DNA of 64,000 bases from Aeromicrobium sp. Root236. Lineage in GTDB: Bacteria; Actinomycetota; Actinomycetes; Propionibacteriales; Nocardioidaceae. The stretch lies in the NCBI RefSeq assembly GCF_001428805.1, contig NZ_LMIS01000001.1, positions 434,001-498,000 of the forward strand. Direction: 5' to 3'. Positions within the stretch are counted from its first letter, which is position 1, and each line of letters begins with the position of its first letter. Positions 17,375 through 25,725 of the stretch are shown in pieces. A program made the position numbers and the translations under genes. The notes under the pieces are model-generated. The model worked only from the letters and a program-made list of their open reading frames with translations, was not told the origin of the DNA and did no database searches.

Positions 17375-17788
17375 ATGACCGACCAGACCCCCGCCAGTGC
17401 AGGACCCCGCCACCCAGCCGTTGTCGCGTTCCACCAGAGCAGGCTCGACCACGTGCAGCTCCGCGTGGCCGACGCCATCACGTCCTTCGCCGGATCGATG
17501 CCGTTCGTCTACCTCCACGCCGCGGTGTTCGTCGCCTGGATGCTGTGGGTCGAGTCGAATCCGTGGCCCACGCTCACGCTCGTCGTCTCTCTCGAGGCGA
17601 TCTTCCTGTCGACGTTCGTGATGATCGGCCAGAACCGGCAGGCCGAGTTCCAGAAGGTCAAGGCCGAGCACGACTTCGTCGAGCAGGAGCTCGAGCTCAA
17701 GACCAACACCGACCTGACCCGCGAGATCCACGTGCTGACGACCGAGCTGCACCGCCGGATCATCGACGAGGCGCCGCAACCGGGCTGA
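17375..17788 (+). CDS. DUF1003 domain-containing membrane protein
   Basis: A 137-residue protein with two transmembrane helices (about 38-58 and 64-84) followed by a conserved charged helical tail beginning MIGQNRQAE. This two-helix arrangement and the NRQ motif identify DUF1003 (PF06210). The ATG at 17375 was chosen for its GGAGAG Shine-Dalgarno 5 nt upstream; longer in-frame forms overlap the preceding gene. Function unknown. It stands 56 nt after the frameshifted gene and could be transcribed from it. Confidence 0.83.
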   Translation: MTDQTPASAGPRHPAVVAFHQSRLDHVQLRVADAITSFAGSMPFVYLHAAVFVAWMLWVESNPWPTLTLVVSLEAIFLSTFVMIGQNRQAEFQKVKAEHDFVEQELELKTNTDLTREIHVLTTELHRRIIDEAPQPG

Positions 17789-17881
17789 TCGCCGAGAAAA
17801 GTTCACGCGAAGGTGTCGTATGAGCCGAGCTCCGTTCGTGGACAGGGTGAAAGTCCCTCATCCTCAAAAGGAGTCTGAATC

Positions 17882-18445
17882 ATGCGCGATCTCATCGTCA
17901 CCGCATTCGTGTCCCTCGACGGCGTCATGGAGGCGCCCGGCGGCGAGTCCGGATACCGCAACGCCGGCTGGACGTTCCAGGACATCGAGTTCGATCCTGC
18001 GGCGTACGAGCTGAAGGGCCGCGAGCAGGAGGAGACCACCGCCTTGCTCATGGGCCGTACGTCCTACGAGGCGTTCGCACCCGTCTGGCCCACGATGGAG
18101 GAGTTCGCAGGCTACAACGCGATGCCGCGCTACGTCGTCTCGACGACGCTGCAGCAGGACGATTCGCGATGGCCGGCGACGATCCTGCGCTCGCTCGACG
18201 ACGTCGCAGCGCTGAAGCAGACCGACGGTGGCCCGATCGCCGTCCACGGCAGTGCCACCTTGGGCAGGAGCCTGGCCGACGCCGGACTCGTCGACCGCTA
18301 CCACCTGTTGGTGTTCCCGGTGCTCCTCGGCGCCGGCAAGCGGTTGTTCAGCGACGCCGACCGCGACAAGACGATGCTGAAGCTCGTCGAGCAGCAGGCG
18401 TACTCCAACGGCATCCAGAAGCAGGTGTTCGACGTCGTTCGCTAG
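17882..18445 (+). CDS. Dihydrofolate reductase family protein (RibD C-terminal domain)
   Basis: A 187-residue protein of the RibD_C/YyaP family. It has an N-terminal strand with FVSLDGVMEAP, a central MGRTSYE motif (NADPH-binding loop) and VHGSATLGRSL. These are generally NADPH-dependent reductases of unknown substrate, distinct from folate DHFR. An AAAGGAG Shine-Dalgarno lies 7 nt before the ATG. It converges with dinB, the two stop codons overlapping by 2 bases. A related gene lies at 34107-34676. Confidence 0.85.
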   Translation: MRDLIVTAFVSLDGVMEAPGGESGYRNAGWTFQDIEFDPAAYELKGREQEETTALLMGRTSYEAFAPVWPTMEEFAGYNAMPRYVVSTTLQQDDSRWPATILRSLDDVAALKQTDGGPIAVHGSATLGRSLADAGLVDRYHLLVFPVLLGAGKRLFSDADRDKTMLKLVEQQAYSNGIQKQVFDVVR

Positions 18446-19503
18446 GGCGGGGTCATCTCGAGACGTACGCCCAGCAGCCGTACGGGTCGGTCACGTTGCT
18501 CGGGCTGGAGGCGATCGAGCAACGAGACCGCGGCGTCGCCGAGGGTCTGACGATCGTTCGTCGGGGCCGGCAGGGTGAGGCTCCGCGTGACCGTGATGAA
18601 CGGTGCGAAGCGGATCTTGAGCCCGACCCGTGCGGCGGGCCGTCCTTCGGCATCGATGTCGTCGAGGACGCGTGCGGTCAGCGTGCGCACCTCGTCGGCG
18701 ATGACGTCCCAGTCGTCGAGGTCGGCCTGGAACGTCGTCTCGCGTCCGTGAGCGCGCGGGACGTACGGCTGGGGGTCGATCGGCTGTGCGGAGGCGCCGG
18801 TCGCCAGCCCGCGGTAGTACGGGCCCATGGTCGGCCCAAGCGCGTCGGCCACCACCGCCGGATCGCTTGCCATGAGCTGTGCGACGGTATCGAACCCGAG
18901 CGCCGCCAGCTTGGCAGCGGTCTTGCTGCCGATGCCCCACAGGGCCTGGGTGGGACGGTCACCCATCACGTCGAGCCAGTTCGCCGCGGTGAGCGTGTAG
19001 GTCCCGCGGGGCTTGCCGAAGTCGGTGGCGTTCTTGGCCCGCAGCGTGTTGTCGCCGATCCCGACCGAGCAGTGCAGCCCGGTCGCCGCCAGCACCGACG
19101 TCATGACGAGCGCAGCCATGTCCTCGGGGTCACCGAGGTCACCGTGCCCGGGACCCGGCCCGACGAAGGCCTCGTCCCAGCCCAGCACCTGCACGAGCAC
19201 GGGCACACCGCCCCAGCTCAGCGACCGCAAGGTCTCCATGACCGTCCCTGACACCGCCTCGTACGCCGGCGCGTCGACCGGCAGGAACACCGCGTCAGGG
19301 CACTTGCGCTTCGCGACGCGGAGCGGCATGCCGGAGCCGACGCCGAGCTCCCGGGCCTCGTACGACGCGGTCGACACCACACCTCGCTCGGTCGGGTCAC
19401 CACGCCCGCCGACCACCACCGGCAGGCCCGCCAGCTCGGGATGACGCTGGATCTCGACCGCAGCGATGAACTGGTCCATGTCGACGTGCAACACCCAGCT
19501 CAT
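18442..19503 (-). CDS. dinB: Y-family DNA polymerase, DinB2-type (DNA polymerase IV family)
   Basis: A 353-residue translesion polymerase. Catalytic carboxylates are Asp8 (HVDMDQF) and Asp110-Glu111 (GWDEAF). The helix-hairpin-helix ALWGIGSKTAAKLAALG and a little-finger domain complete the fold. WDEA instead of S-x-DEA, and DQF at the start, match mycobacterial DinB2. The steric-gate position (residue 13, Phe in E. coli DinB) is Ile. Mycobacterium smegmatis DinB2 has Leu there and uses ribonucleotides freely, so weak sugar selection is predicted. The C-terminus lacks an obvious beta-clamp motif. ATG at 19503 has GGTGAGGA just upstream; the long upstream extension is rejected. Confidence 0.88.
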   Translation of the reverse strand: MSWVLHVDMDQFIAAVEIQRHPELAGLPVVVGGRGDPTERGVVSTASYEARELGVGSGMPLRVAKRKCPDAVFLPVDAPAYEAVSGTVMETLRSLSWGGVPVLVQVLGWDEAFVGPGPGHGDLGDPEDMAALVMTSVLAATGLHCSVGIGDNTLRAKNATDFGKPRGTYTLTAANWLDVMGDRPTQALWGIGSKTAAKLAALGFDTVAQLMASDPAVVADALGPTMGPYYRGLATGASAQPIDPQPYVPRAHGRETTFQADLDDWDVIADEVRTLTARVLDDIDAEGRPAARVGLKIRFAPFITVTRSLTLPAPTNDRQTLGDAAVSLLDRLQPEQRDRPVRLLGVRLEMTPP

Positions 19504-19592
19504 GTCCTCACCCTGCCGGAACACGTCGCGCGGGTCGAGCCGCGCCGCGCGTCCGAATGGCGAGTCGCCTGCACGCATGGGCGGCATACGGG

Positions 19593-19868
19593 TAAAGTGG
19601 TGGACGTAACAAACCCCGCACCGCTGCTCGTCGAACGAGTACGTCGCTCGACGATCGGTTCCGTGGCACCGGCTCAAGGCCGGATCACTCCACGAGGCGG
19701 GCGTTGCACCAACCCGATCGCTCCTGTCGATCGGTTGTAGCGAGTCCCGACGTGATCGGGCCCTTGGCCCCGATCCAGCAGGGCTCGTCGGCGCTGTCCC
19801 GGGTTGACGCCCGGATCCGGCGTTGCAGCACCGCCCGGCGACCGTGTCGGGCCTTCGGAGGAGGAACC
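19593..19868 (+). promoter_or_regulatory. Long structured leader of the SNF2 helicase gene
   Basis: The dinB-helicase gap is 365 bp. TAAAGT at 19593-19598 is a good -10, giving a leader of roughly 260 nt. Visible hairpins are 19710-19737 (CAACC(C)GATCG / CGATCGGTTG, 7-nt loop) and 19754-19775 (GATCGGG-CC / GGCC-CCCGATC). CGATCGGTT occurs twice (19652, 19728). The Shine-Dalgarno AGGAGG near 19858 follows CCTTC, which could mask it. A short open frame (GTG 19600 to TAG 19740) runs through it. No known riboswitch was recognised. Confidence 0.4.
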
Positions 19869-21995
19869 TTGGCCAGAAGAGGCCAGCGGCAGACGGGCAC
19901 CACCCGTTCCGCACCGCAGCGCCGCCGCGTCGGCAACGACGGCATCATGTCGGTGCTCGCCCGTGCCGTACGCGAGGTCGAGGCCGGCGCCCAGCGCGGT
20001 CGCGTCTCGCCGTCGACGCGCACCAAGTTCCAGGTCGTCGCCCTCCTCGCACGCGAGGAACGCACACGCGCCAAGGCCGACACCGCGCTGACCGAGGCGC
20101 AGCGCGCCGAGAAGCTCAAGCGGCTCGACGGCATCGGCACGATCCTGGCGCAGACCGCCGCACGCGACACCTCGCTCCTCTCGCTGCTCGCCGAGGACGC
20201 CGAGGTGTCGGACGCCGCCATCGTGCTCAAGCACGACATGCTCAAGGCCGCCGGCGTCGAGGAGACCCAAGAGGCTGCCGTCGAGGCCGACGAGGAGCCG
20301 GTCGCGGCGCCCGTCGAGCGCCGCGTCGTGCCGCAGTCGGTCGTCGCACGCCAGCTCGCCAATCCGTTCCTGCCACCGGACTTCGAGGCCGCCCAGGCTG
20401 CCAAGGCCCAGACGCAGCGGCTCGCGACGTGGGAGCTCCTCGGACCGCTGTTCTCGGCGTTCGAGCGGGCGGCCGGCGGGTCCAAGGCCTGCATGGCGCT
20501 CCCCGAACCGTCTGACACCAAGGTCCCCTTGGGTCTTGAGCTGATGCGTCACCAGGCCGAGGTCATCGCAGCGGCCGAGGACGGACACCGGACGTTCCTG
20601 CTGGCCGACGAGCCCGGTCTCGGCAAGACCGCACAGGCGCTGCTCGCGGCGCAGGCCGCCAATGCCTACCCGTTGCTCGTCGTGGTCCCCAACGTCGTCA
20701 AGACCAACTGGGCCCGCGAGGCCGAGCTGTGGACGCCCAACCGTCCGTCCACCGTGATCCACGGTGACGGTCACACGATCGACGGCTTCGCCGACATCGT
20801 GATCGTCAACTACGAGGTCCTCGACCGGCACGTCGGCTGGCTCGGCGACCTCGGGTTCCGCGGCATGGTGCTCGACGAGGCGCACTTCATCAAGAACAAG
20901 TCCTCCCAGCGGTCGCAGCACGTGCTGCAGCTGTCGGAGCGCATCCGGGCCCGCACCGTCCGGCCCTTGATGATGGCCCTGACCGGCACGCCGTTGATCA
21001 ACGACATCGACGACTTCCGCGCGATCTGGCAGTTCCTCGGCTGGATCGACGACAAGAAGCCGCGCCCCGAGCTCATGCGTGCGCTCGAGGAGACGGGTCT
21101 CACGCCGATCGACCCCGGCTTCTACGCCGCAGCACGATCGCGCGTCATCGACATGGGCATCGTGCGTCGTCGCAAGGTCGACGTGGCCTCTGACATCCCC
21201 GCGCGTCGCATCGCCGACCTGCCCGTGGAGCTCGACGACGAGGCCGGCCGGTCGATCCGCGAGGCGGAGCGTGTGCTCGCCCAGCGCCTCGTCGCCCGCT
21301 ACGAGAGCGCGCTGGCCAACCGTACGTCCGGCATCACGGTCGAGGGCATCGACCACGAGCTCGTACGCCGTGTGGCCGGCTGGGAGCGCGACGAGAGCTC
21401 GGGCAAGACCGACGAGAACGTCTTCACGATGATGCGCCGGATCGGCCAGGCCAAGGCCGGACTCGCCGCCGACTACACGGCGCAGCTCGCGCGCAACGTC
21501 GGCAAGGTCGTGTTCTTCGCCAAGCACGTCGACGTCATGGACCTCGCGGAGGAGACGTTCGAGCGCCGCGGCATCCGCTACTCGTCGATCCGCGGCAACC
21601 AGACGCCCAAGGTGCGCCAGCGCAACATCGACGCGTTCGTCGACGACCCCGACGTCGCTGTCGTGGTGTGCTCGCTGTCGGCCGCCGGGGTCGGCATCAA
21701 CCTCCAGGTGGCCTCCAACATGGTGCTGGCCGAGCTGTCGTGGACCGACGCCGAGCAGACCCAGGCGATCGACCGGGTGCACCGCATCGGCCAGGACGAG
21801 CCTGTCACCGCGTGGCGCATCATCGCCTCGCAGACGATCGACACCCGCATCGTGGAGCTCCTCGACAGCAAGGCCGGGCTCGCCGCCAGGGCGCTCGACG
21901 GCTCGGACGACGAGGTCTCAGCCTCGGCTGACATGCAGCTCGAAGCCCTCGTCGGACTCCTCACGGACGCGCTGGAGCAGCAACAGGGCACGTGA
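19869..21995 (+). CDS. SNF2-family DEAD/DEAH-box helicase
   Basis: A 708-residue SF2 ATPase. After a basic start and a helical domain (residues 1-190) come motif I DEPGLGKT, motif II LDEAH, motif III ALTGTPL, and C-terminal motifs (VVVCSLSAAGVGINLQ; RVHRIGQ) diagnostic of the Swi2/Snf2 (SMARCAL1/HepA-like) branch. It probably translocates on DNA or remodels nucleic-acid complexes. The start is TTG at 19869, 5 nt after GGAGGAGGAA; frames reaching further upstream have no such signal. It is divergent from dinB, hinting at a shared DNA-repair theme, and follows a long structured leader. Confidence 0.88.
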   Translation: MARRGQRQTGTTRSAPQRRRVGNDGIMSVLARAVREVEAGAQRGRVSPSTRTKFQVVALLAREERTRAKADTALTEAQRAEKLKRLDGIGTILAQTAARDTSLLSLLAEDAEVSDAAIVLKHDMLKAAGVEETQEAAVEADEEPVAAPVERRVVPQSVVARQLANPFLPPDFEAAQAAKAQTQRLATWELLGPLFSAFERAAGGSKACMALPEPSDTKVPLGLELMRHQAEVIAAAEDGHRTFLLADEPGLGKTAQALLAAQAANAYPLLVVVPNVVKTNWAREAELWTPNRPSTVIHGDGHTIDGFADIVIVNYEVLDRHVGWLGDLGFRGMVLDEAHFIKNKSSQRSQHVLQLSERIRARTVRPLMMALTGTPLINDIDDFRAIWQFLGWIDDKKPRPELMRALEETGLTPIDPGFYAAARSRVIDMGIVRRRKVDVASDIPARRIADLPVELDDEAGRSIREAERVLAQRLVARYESALANRTSGITVEGIDHELVRRVAGWERDESSGKTDENVFTMMRRIGQAKAGLAADYTAQLARNVGKVVFFAKHVDVMDLAEETFERRGIRYSSIRGNQTPKVRQRNIDAFVDDPDVAVVVCSLSAAGVGINLQVASNMVLAELSWTDAEQTQAIDRVHRIGQDEPVTAWRIIASQTIDTRIVELLDSKAGLAARALDGSDDEVSASADMQLEALVGLLTDALEQQQGT

Positions 21996-22061
21996 CGCCT
22001 GCCACCCAGCATCGTTGAACCGACTGGAAGTCCAGGTCGGAGCTCGGGCGACGACGCGATA

Positions 22062-22075
22062 CCCCGTACGCGGGG
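22062..22075 (+). other. Short hairpin upstream of the secreted propeller gene
   Basis: CCCCG-TACG-CGGGG, a 5-bp stem with a 4-nt loop, in the 101-bp gap after the helicase gene. It is too short and lacks T residues to be called a terminator with confidence. Confidence 0.25.
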
Positions 22076-22096
22076 CCTCACGTGCAAGGAGCCGCC

Positions 22097-23497
22097 ATGA
22101 AGCGTGTCCTGTCCATCGGTTCAGCCGTCCTGGCGGTCACCGCCGCGCTGCTGAGCGTGCCTCCGGCGTCTGCGACCACCTCCCAGGCGGCCACGGCGGC
22201 GCCTGGCCTGCGCGACGTCATGTTCGTGGGCAACAACTGGCAGGGCACCGCCTCGATCGTCGACGCCAACACCCGCGAGATGCTGAAGTCGGGCATCAAC
22301 CTGATCCCCGACAAGGCCCAGGAGCTCAAGGACATCGCGCTCAACCCGGTCAAGCTCGCGTTCTACCTCGTCGTGCAGGCCGGGCCGGGGGAGGGCCACG
22401 ACCAGTACGTCGACGACATGTTCACGACGAACGACGGCAAGTACCTCGCGGTGTCCCGTCCCAGCTTCGCCGACGTCGTGTGGATCGACATCGCGAAGGC
22501 GGTCGCCGGTGACCCCAACAGCATCGTCCACGAGGAGCAGATGGACGGCTATCGCACGGACCACATGGGCCTCTCGCCAGACGGCCGCCGGCTGGTCGTC
22601 TCCGACTCGACGAGCCGTCAGGTCATCGAGTACTCGATGGTGGACGAGGTGGTCGGCGGCAAGACCGTCGCGATGGGCCAGCGCATGCGGACCTTCGTGT
22701 CGGGGGAGACGCCGCACGAGAACACGTACAGCAAGGACGGCTCGCGGATCTTCCACGCGTCGATCGGTCGGGTCTACCTGCCGGGCGACTACCCGAGCCT
22801 CGGTTCGCTCGACCTCAGCCTCGTGCACAACACGCTCAAGGGTGACCGGTGGTTCCAGGTGGTCGACAACGCCAGCTTCGCCGTCAAGCAGCGCTGGGAC
22901 ATCGGCAAGGAGCTCGCCGAGGCGGGCCACCCCGGCATGAGCTCCGCCGTGCGGCCGATGGCGATCGCGCCGGGCGAACGGTTCATCTACTTCCAGGTGT
23001 CCTACTTCCACGGGCTGGTGGAGTTCGACACGCAGGCCCCCGACATCGACGGCAAGGTCGGCTACACCGCGGGCGGTATCGCCGAGCCTCGCGTCGGCGC
23101 GGTCAAGCGGGTCATCCCGTTGCCCAACCGCGTCCCGACGATGCCACGCGAGCAGTACGTCAACGACTCGGCGCACCACGGACTGTCGATCAATGCCGCC
23201 GGCACGACGCTCTGCGCGGCCGGGACGATGGACGACTACGCGGCCCTCGTCGACCGGGCGTCTGGCGACTTCACGATCTTCGACACCACGACCACGGGTC
23301 ACTCGTACGGCAAGCCCTACTGGACGACCGAGGGCCTGAACGACACGTGCTGGATCTCCTTGAGCGAGGCGGACTCGGTCGCGGTGATCGACACCAACAC
23401 CAAGAAGGAGATCGCCTACCTGCCGGTCGGTGACCACCCGCAGCGCATACGCCACGGGTTCGTCCCCGAGGCGCTCGCCGCGGACCTGGCGTCCTGA
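22097..23497 (+). CDS. Secreted YncE-like beta-propeller protein
   Basis: A 466-residue exported protein. It starts with a classical Sec signal peptide (MKRVLSIGSAVLAVTAALL, likely cleaved after PASA near residue 26). The rest consists of beta-propeller blades with repeated SPDGRRLVVSD- and DTNTKKEIAYLPVG-type motifs, as in YncE/cytochrome-d1-like propellers. The ATG at 22097 follows AAGGAG with 5-nt spacing; a GTG 15 nt upstream is less well placed. It is monocistronic between the helicase and the convergent membrane gene. Ligand and function unknown. Confidence 0.8.
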   Translation: MKRVLSIGSAVLAVTAALLSVPPASATTSQAATAAPGLRDVMFVGNNWQGTASIVDANTREMLKSGINLIPDKAQELKDIALNPVKLAFYLVVQAGPGEGHDQYVDDMFTTNDGKYLAVSRPSFADVVWIDIAKAVAGDPNSIVHEEQMDGYRTDHMGLSPDGRRLVVSDSTSRQVIEYSMVDEVVGGKTVAMGQRMRTFVSGETPHENTYSKDGSRIFHASIGRVYLPGDYPSLGSLDLSLVHNTLKGDRWFQVVDNASFAVKQRWDIGKELAEAGHPGMSSAVRPMAIAPGERFIYFQVSYFHGLVEFDTQAPDIDGKVGYTAGGIAEPRVGAVKRVIPLPNRVPTMPREQYVNDSAHHGLSINAAGTTLCAAGTMDDYAALVDRASGDFTIFDTTTTGHSYGKPYWTTEGLNDTCWISLSEADSVAVIDTNTKKEIAYLPVGDHPQRIRHGFVPEALAADLAS

Positions 23498-23499
23498 GG

Positions 23500-23844
23500 T
23501 CAGGCGCGAGCGGCGCGGATCAACCGCGTCAGCATGCCCCCGAGCAGCAGGAGCGCCACGAGCAGGACGGGCGTGAGCATCACTGGTGAGAGCGCGTGGT
23601 TGCATCCGCTGTCGCACGTGAGCTGGTCGACGGTGAACAGGACCGGCACGGTCCCGACGAGCATGACGACCGGCAGGAGCGCCGCGACGACCTTGTCCAC
23701 GACGCTCCACCGCCTCGAGCGCACGGTGAGGATCCAGCCGGCGACCCACGCGATCGGACCGGCATACGCGCCGACCGTGAGGAGCAGCAGCGTCCACGTC
23801 TCGAGGCGGCGCGACGCGGGAATCGCCTCGGGACCGCCCGTCAT
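23500..23844 (-). CDS. Small hypothetical membrane protein
   Basis: A 114-residue protein with three transmembrane segments (about 14-37, 49-69 and 88-106). The loop between the second and third contains two Cys (LTCDSGCNHAL) that face the same side. Family not recognised. Its ATG overlaps the stop of the acyltransferase gene by one base (TGATG), so it is translationally coupled and may work with it at the membrane. It converges on the secreted propeller gene with only 2 bp between stops. Confidence 0.7.
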   Translation of the reverse strand: MTGGPEAIPASRRLETWTLLLLTVGAYAGPIAWVAGWILTVRSRRWSVVDKVVAALLPVVMLVGTVPVLFTVDQLTCDSGCNHALSPVMLTPVLLVALLLLGGMLTRLIRAARA

Positions 23845-24416
23845 CAGCCCAGCGGCCCGGTCTCGTCGCGCAGGCGGGGCTCCGTGGCGTTCTCGGGCTT
23901 GATGCCGTGCTTGTCGGCGAAGAACGCCCTGACCAGGTCCATGTCGGCCTTGACGTCCTCGGAGGGGTGGAACGTCGGCCCGAAGCCCATGGTCCTGGTC
24001 GGCGGGTCGAAGAACGCGAGGGTGATCGGCAGGCCCGTGTCGCGCGAGATCCGGAGGAAACCCGACTTCCAGTAGTCGCCCTTGGTGCGCGTGCCCTCGG
24101 CGGCGATGATCAGGCGGAACGGCTCGCCGTTGCGTGACTCCTCGACGAGCTCGTTGACGACGCCTGCGGCGTTGTCGCGGTCGAGCGGAACGCCGCCGAA
24201 GCGGCGCAGCAACCAACCCAGGGGACCACGGAACAGCTGCTTCTTGACCAGGACCCGAGGATGCGCTCCGTCGTGCCACATCACGAGGAGCATCGTCACG
24301 AAGTCCCAGTTGGATGTGTGAGGCGCGCCCACGAGGATGCCGGTCTCGGGCACCTCGCCGACCATCTCGTAGCCGGCGCGGCGGACGATGAAGCGGGCGA
24401 GTCGCTGGCGGATCAT
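23844..24416 (-). CDS. 1-acyl-sn-glycerol-3-phosphate acyltransferase family protein
   Basis: A 190-residue PlsC-like acyltransferase. It has the HxxxxD catalytic motif at His33-Asp38 (HTSNWD), GGVPLDRDN as the substrate-binding motif and AEGTRTKGDYWKSGF in place of the usual EGTRS block. It likely transfers an acyl chain to a glycerolipid or glycolipid. The protein is short and lacks an N-terminal transmembrane helix, like the YihG/small PlsC subgroup. ATG at 24416 lies 6 nt after TAGGAT, so the mRNA is probably leaderless. It forms an operon with the small membrane gene. Confidence 0.85.
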   Translation of the reverse strand: MIRQRLARFIVRRAGYEMVGEVPETGILVGAPHTSNWDFVTMLLVMWHDGAHPRVLVKKQLFRGPLGWLLRRFGGVPLDRDNAAGVVNELVEESRNGEPFRLIIAAEGTRTKGDYWKSGFLRISRDTGLPITLAFFDPPTRTMGFGPTFHPSEDVKADMDLVRAFFADKHGIKPENATEPRLRDETGPLG

Positions 24417-24422
24417 CCCGCG

Positions 24423-24428
24423 ATCCTA
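24423..24428 (-). promoter_or_regulatory. -10 element of the acyltransferase operon
   Basis: TAGGAT on the minus strand ends 6 nt before the ATG at 24416. Confidence 0.45.
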
Positions 24429-24548
24429 TGGGTGGGTCACCGGGCGACGGACCGCCAGGGCGAGTCCCCACCGACGGCGTACGTGTGACAGCTCGTCGGA
24501 AGGGTACGCAGGGGGCGACACTCCCATCGACCGAACGGAGCCACATCC

Positions 24549-24953
24549 GTGATCACCAAGATCCTGCACAAGCCCGTGTCCATCGCCCAGCACCTCGTCG
24601 GCGGTGTCGCCCGTGGTGGCCTGCACGGCGCCGTCGCCGTGGTGAAGAAGGTGCTCCCTGACGGTGAGGAGCCTCGTGCGGAGGACTCGTCGCCCAAGGT
24701 CAGGACCGAGCCGGTCCAGCAGCCGCCGTCGCCGACCACCACGACCAAGAAGGCGACGACCAACACCATGCCGGCCAAGAAGGCGAGCGCCAAGCGCGCT
24801 GCGACCAAGAAGGCCGCCGCCAAGAAGACCGCGCCGAAGAAGCCGGCTGCGGCGCTCGACGAGGATCCTGCGCCGACCGACGCCGACCCCGTCGTCTACA
24901 GCACGGGGCCGGACGTGACGACTCACGTGACCAAGGACGACCTGCGCCCATGA
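24549..24953 (+). CDS. Lys/Ala-rich histone-H1-like hypothetical protein
   Basis: A 134-residue protein. Residues 1-42 are an amphipathic, weakly hydrophobic segment (VITKILHKPVSIAQHLVGG). Residues 60-100 form a low-complexity basic tract built of KKA, AAKK and KRAATKK units, like the tails of histone H1-like or HU-extended proteins. An acidic tail ends the protein. GTG at 24549 follows CGGAG. The basic repeats suggest nucleic-acid binding, but the N-terminus is not HU-like. Function unknown. It is followed 40 nt later by the phosphatase gene. Confidence 0.65.
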   Translation: MITKILHKPVSIAQHLVGGVARGGLHGAVAVVKKVLPDGEEPRAEDSSPKVRTEPVQQPPSPTTTTKKATTNTMPAKKASAKRAATKKAAAKKTAPKKPAAALDEDPAPTDADPVVYSTGPDVTTHVTKDDLRP

Positions 24954-24993
24954 GCCCACGGACCGTCCCCAGGGCCCACGGGTAGGCCGGTCG

Positions 24994-25725
24994 ATGCACC
25001 AGCTCGAGTGGATCGGCATCATCCGGCACGGCGAGAGCGTCGGCAACGTCGCCGCGGCGACCGCGGAGGAGGAGGGCGCGGACCTGATCGACATCGCCGA
25101 GCGCGACGCCGACGTACCGCTGTCCGACACCGGCGAGAAGCAGGCCGAGGCCGTTGCCGGCTGGCTCGAGGCGCTGCCCGACGACGAGCGGCCGGACGTC
25201 GTCGTCGTGTCCCCGTACGTACGCACGAAGCAGACGGCGGAGATCGCGCTCAAGGGGCTCGACATCCCGACGGTGCGGGACGAACGCCTGCGCGACCGCG
25301 AGCTCGGGGTGCTCGACCTGCACACGGTCCACGGCATCCAGTCGAAGTTCCCCGAGGAGTCGAAGCGGCGGCAACGGCTGGGCAAGTTCTACTACCGGCC
25401 GCCGGGCGGTGAGTCGTGGGCGGACGTCCTGCTGCGGATCCGCAGCCTGCTGCGCGACGTGGCAGAGGACCATCCCGAGCAGCGCGTGCTCTTCTTCGCC
25501 CACGACGCCGTCGTCTCGCTGTTCCGGTACGTCCTGGAGGGCCTCGACGAGGAGGAGCTCATGTCGAGCGCCAAGGAGTCGCCGATCGCCAACTGCTCGA
25601 TCAGCAGCTGGCGGTGGAGCGACAAGGGATGGGCCAACGAGCTCTACAACGACGTCAGGCACCTCGAGCAGGATGAGTCAGCGCATCCGACGGCGGAGGA
25701 GGGTGTCGATGCCCCGGCCGTCTGA
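24994..25725 (+). CDS. Histidine phosphatase family protein
   Basis: A 243-residue phosphoglycerate-mutase-like phosphatase. The catalytic RHGES is at residues 11-15, the second catalytic His is in FFAHDAV (about residue 169), and SPYVRTKQTAE is the conserved SP-x-x-R-x-x-QT block. The substrate cannot be predicted. Its last 17 nt overlap the next gene (NAD(P)HX dehydratase), indicating an operon; a role in phosphate-ester metabolite repair or clean-up would fit that neighbour, but this is inference. Confidence 0.87.
   Translation: MHQLEWIGIIRHGESVGNVAAATAEEEGADLIDIAERDADVPLSDTGEKQAEAVAGWLEALPDDERPDVVVVSPYVRTKQTAEIALKGLDIPTVRDERLRDRELGVLDLHTVHGIQSKFPEESKRRQRLGKFYYRPPGGESWADVLLRIRSLLRDVAEDHPEQRVLFFAHDAVVSLFRYVLEGLDEEELMSSAKESPIANCSISSWRWSDKGWANELYNDVRHLEQDESAHPTAEEGVDAPAV

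Noticed and set aside
17789-17881. Terminator in the gap before the first RibD-like reductase
   Set aside because: Only a weak AGGG/CCCT stem is present, with no T-run; likely chance.
18442-19914. 490-residue DinB starting far upstream
   Set aside because: The first 137 residues are not polymerase-like, and a good Shine-Dalgarno precedes the ATG at 19503.
19674-21782. 702-codon open frame on - strand over the SNF2 helicase gene
   Set aside because: Antisense shadow; the plus-strand protein has all SF2 motifs.
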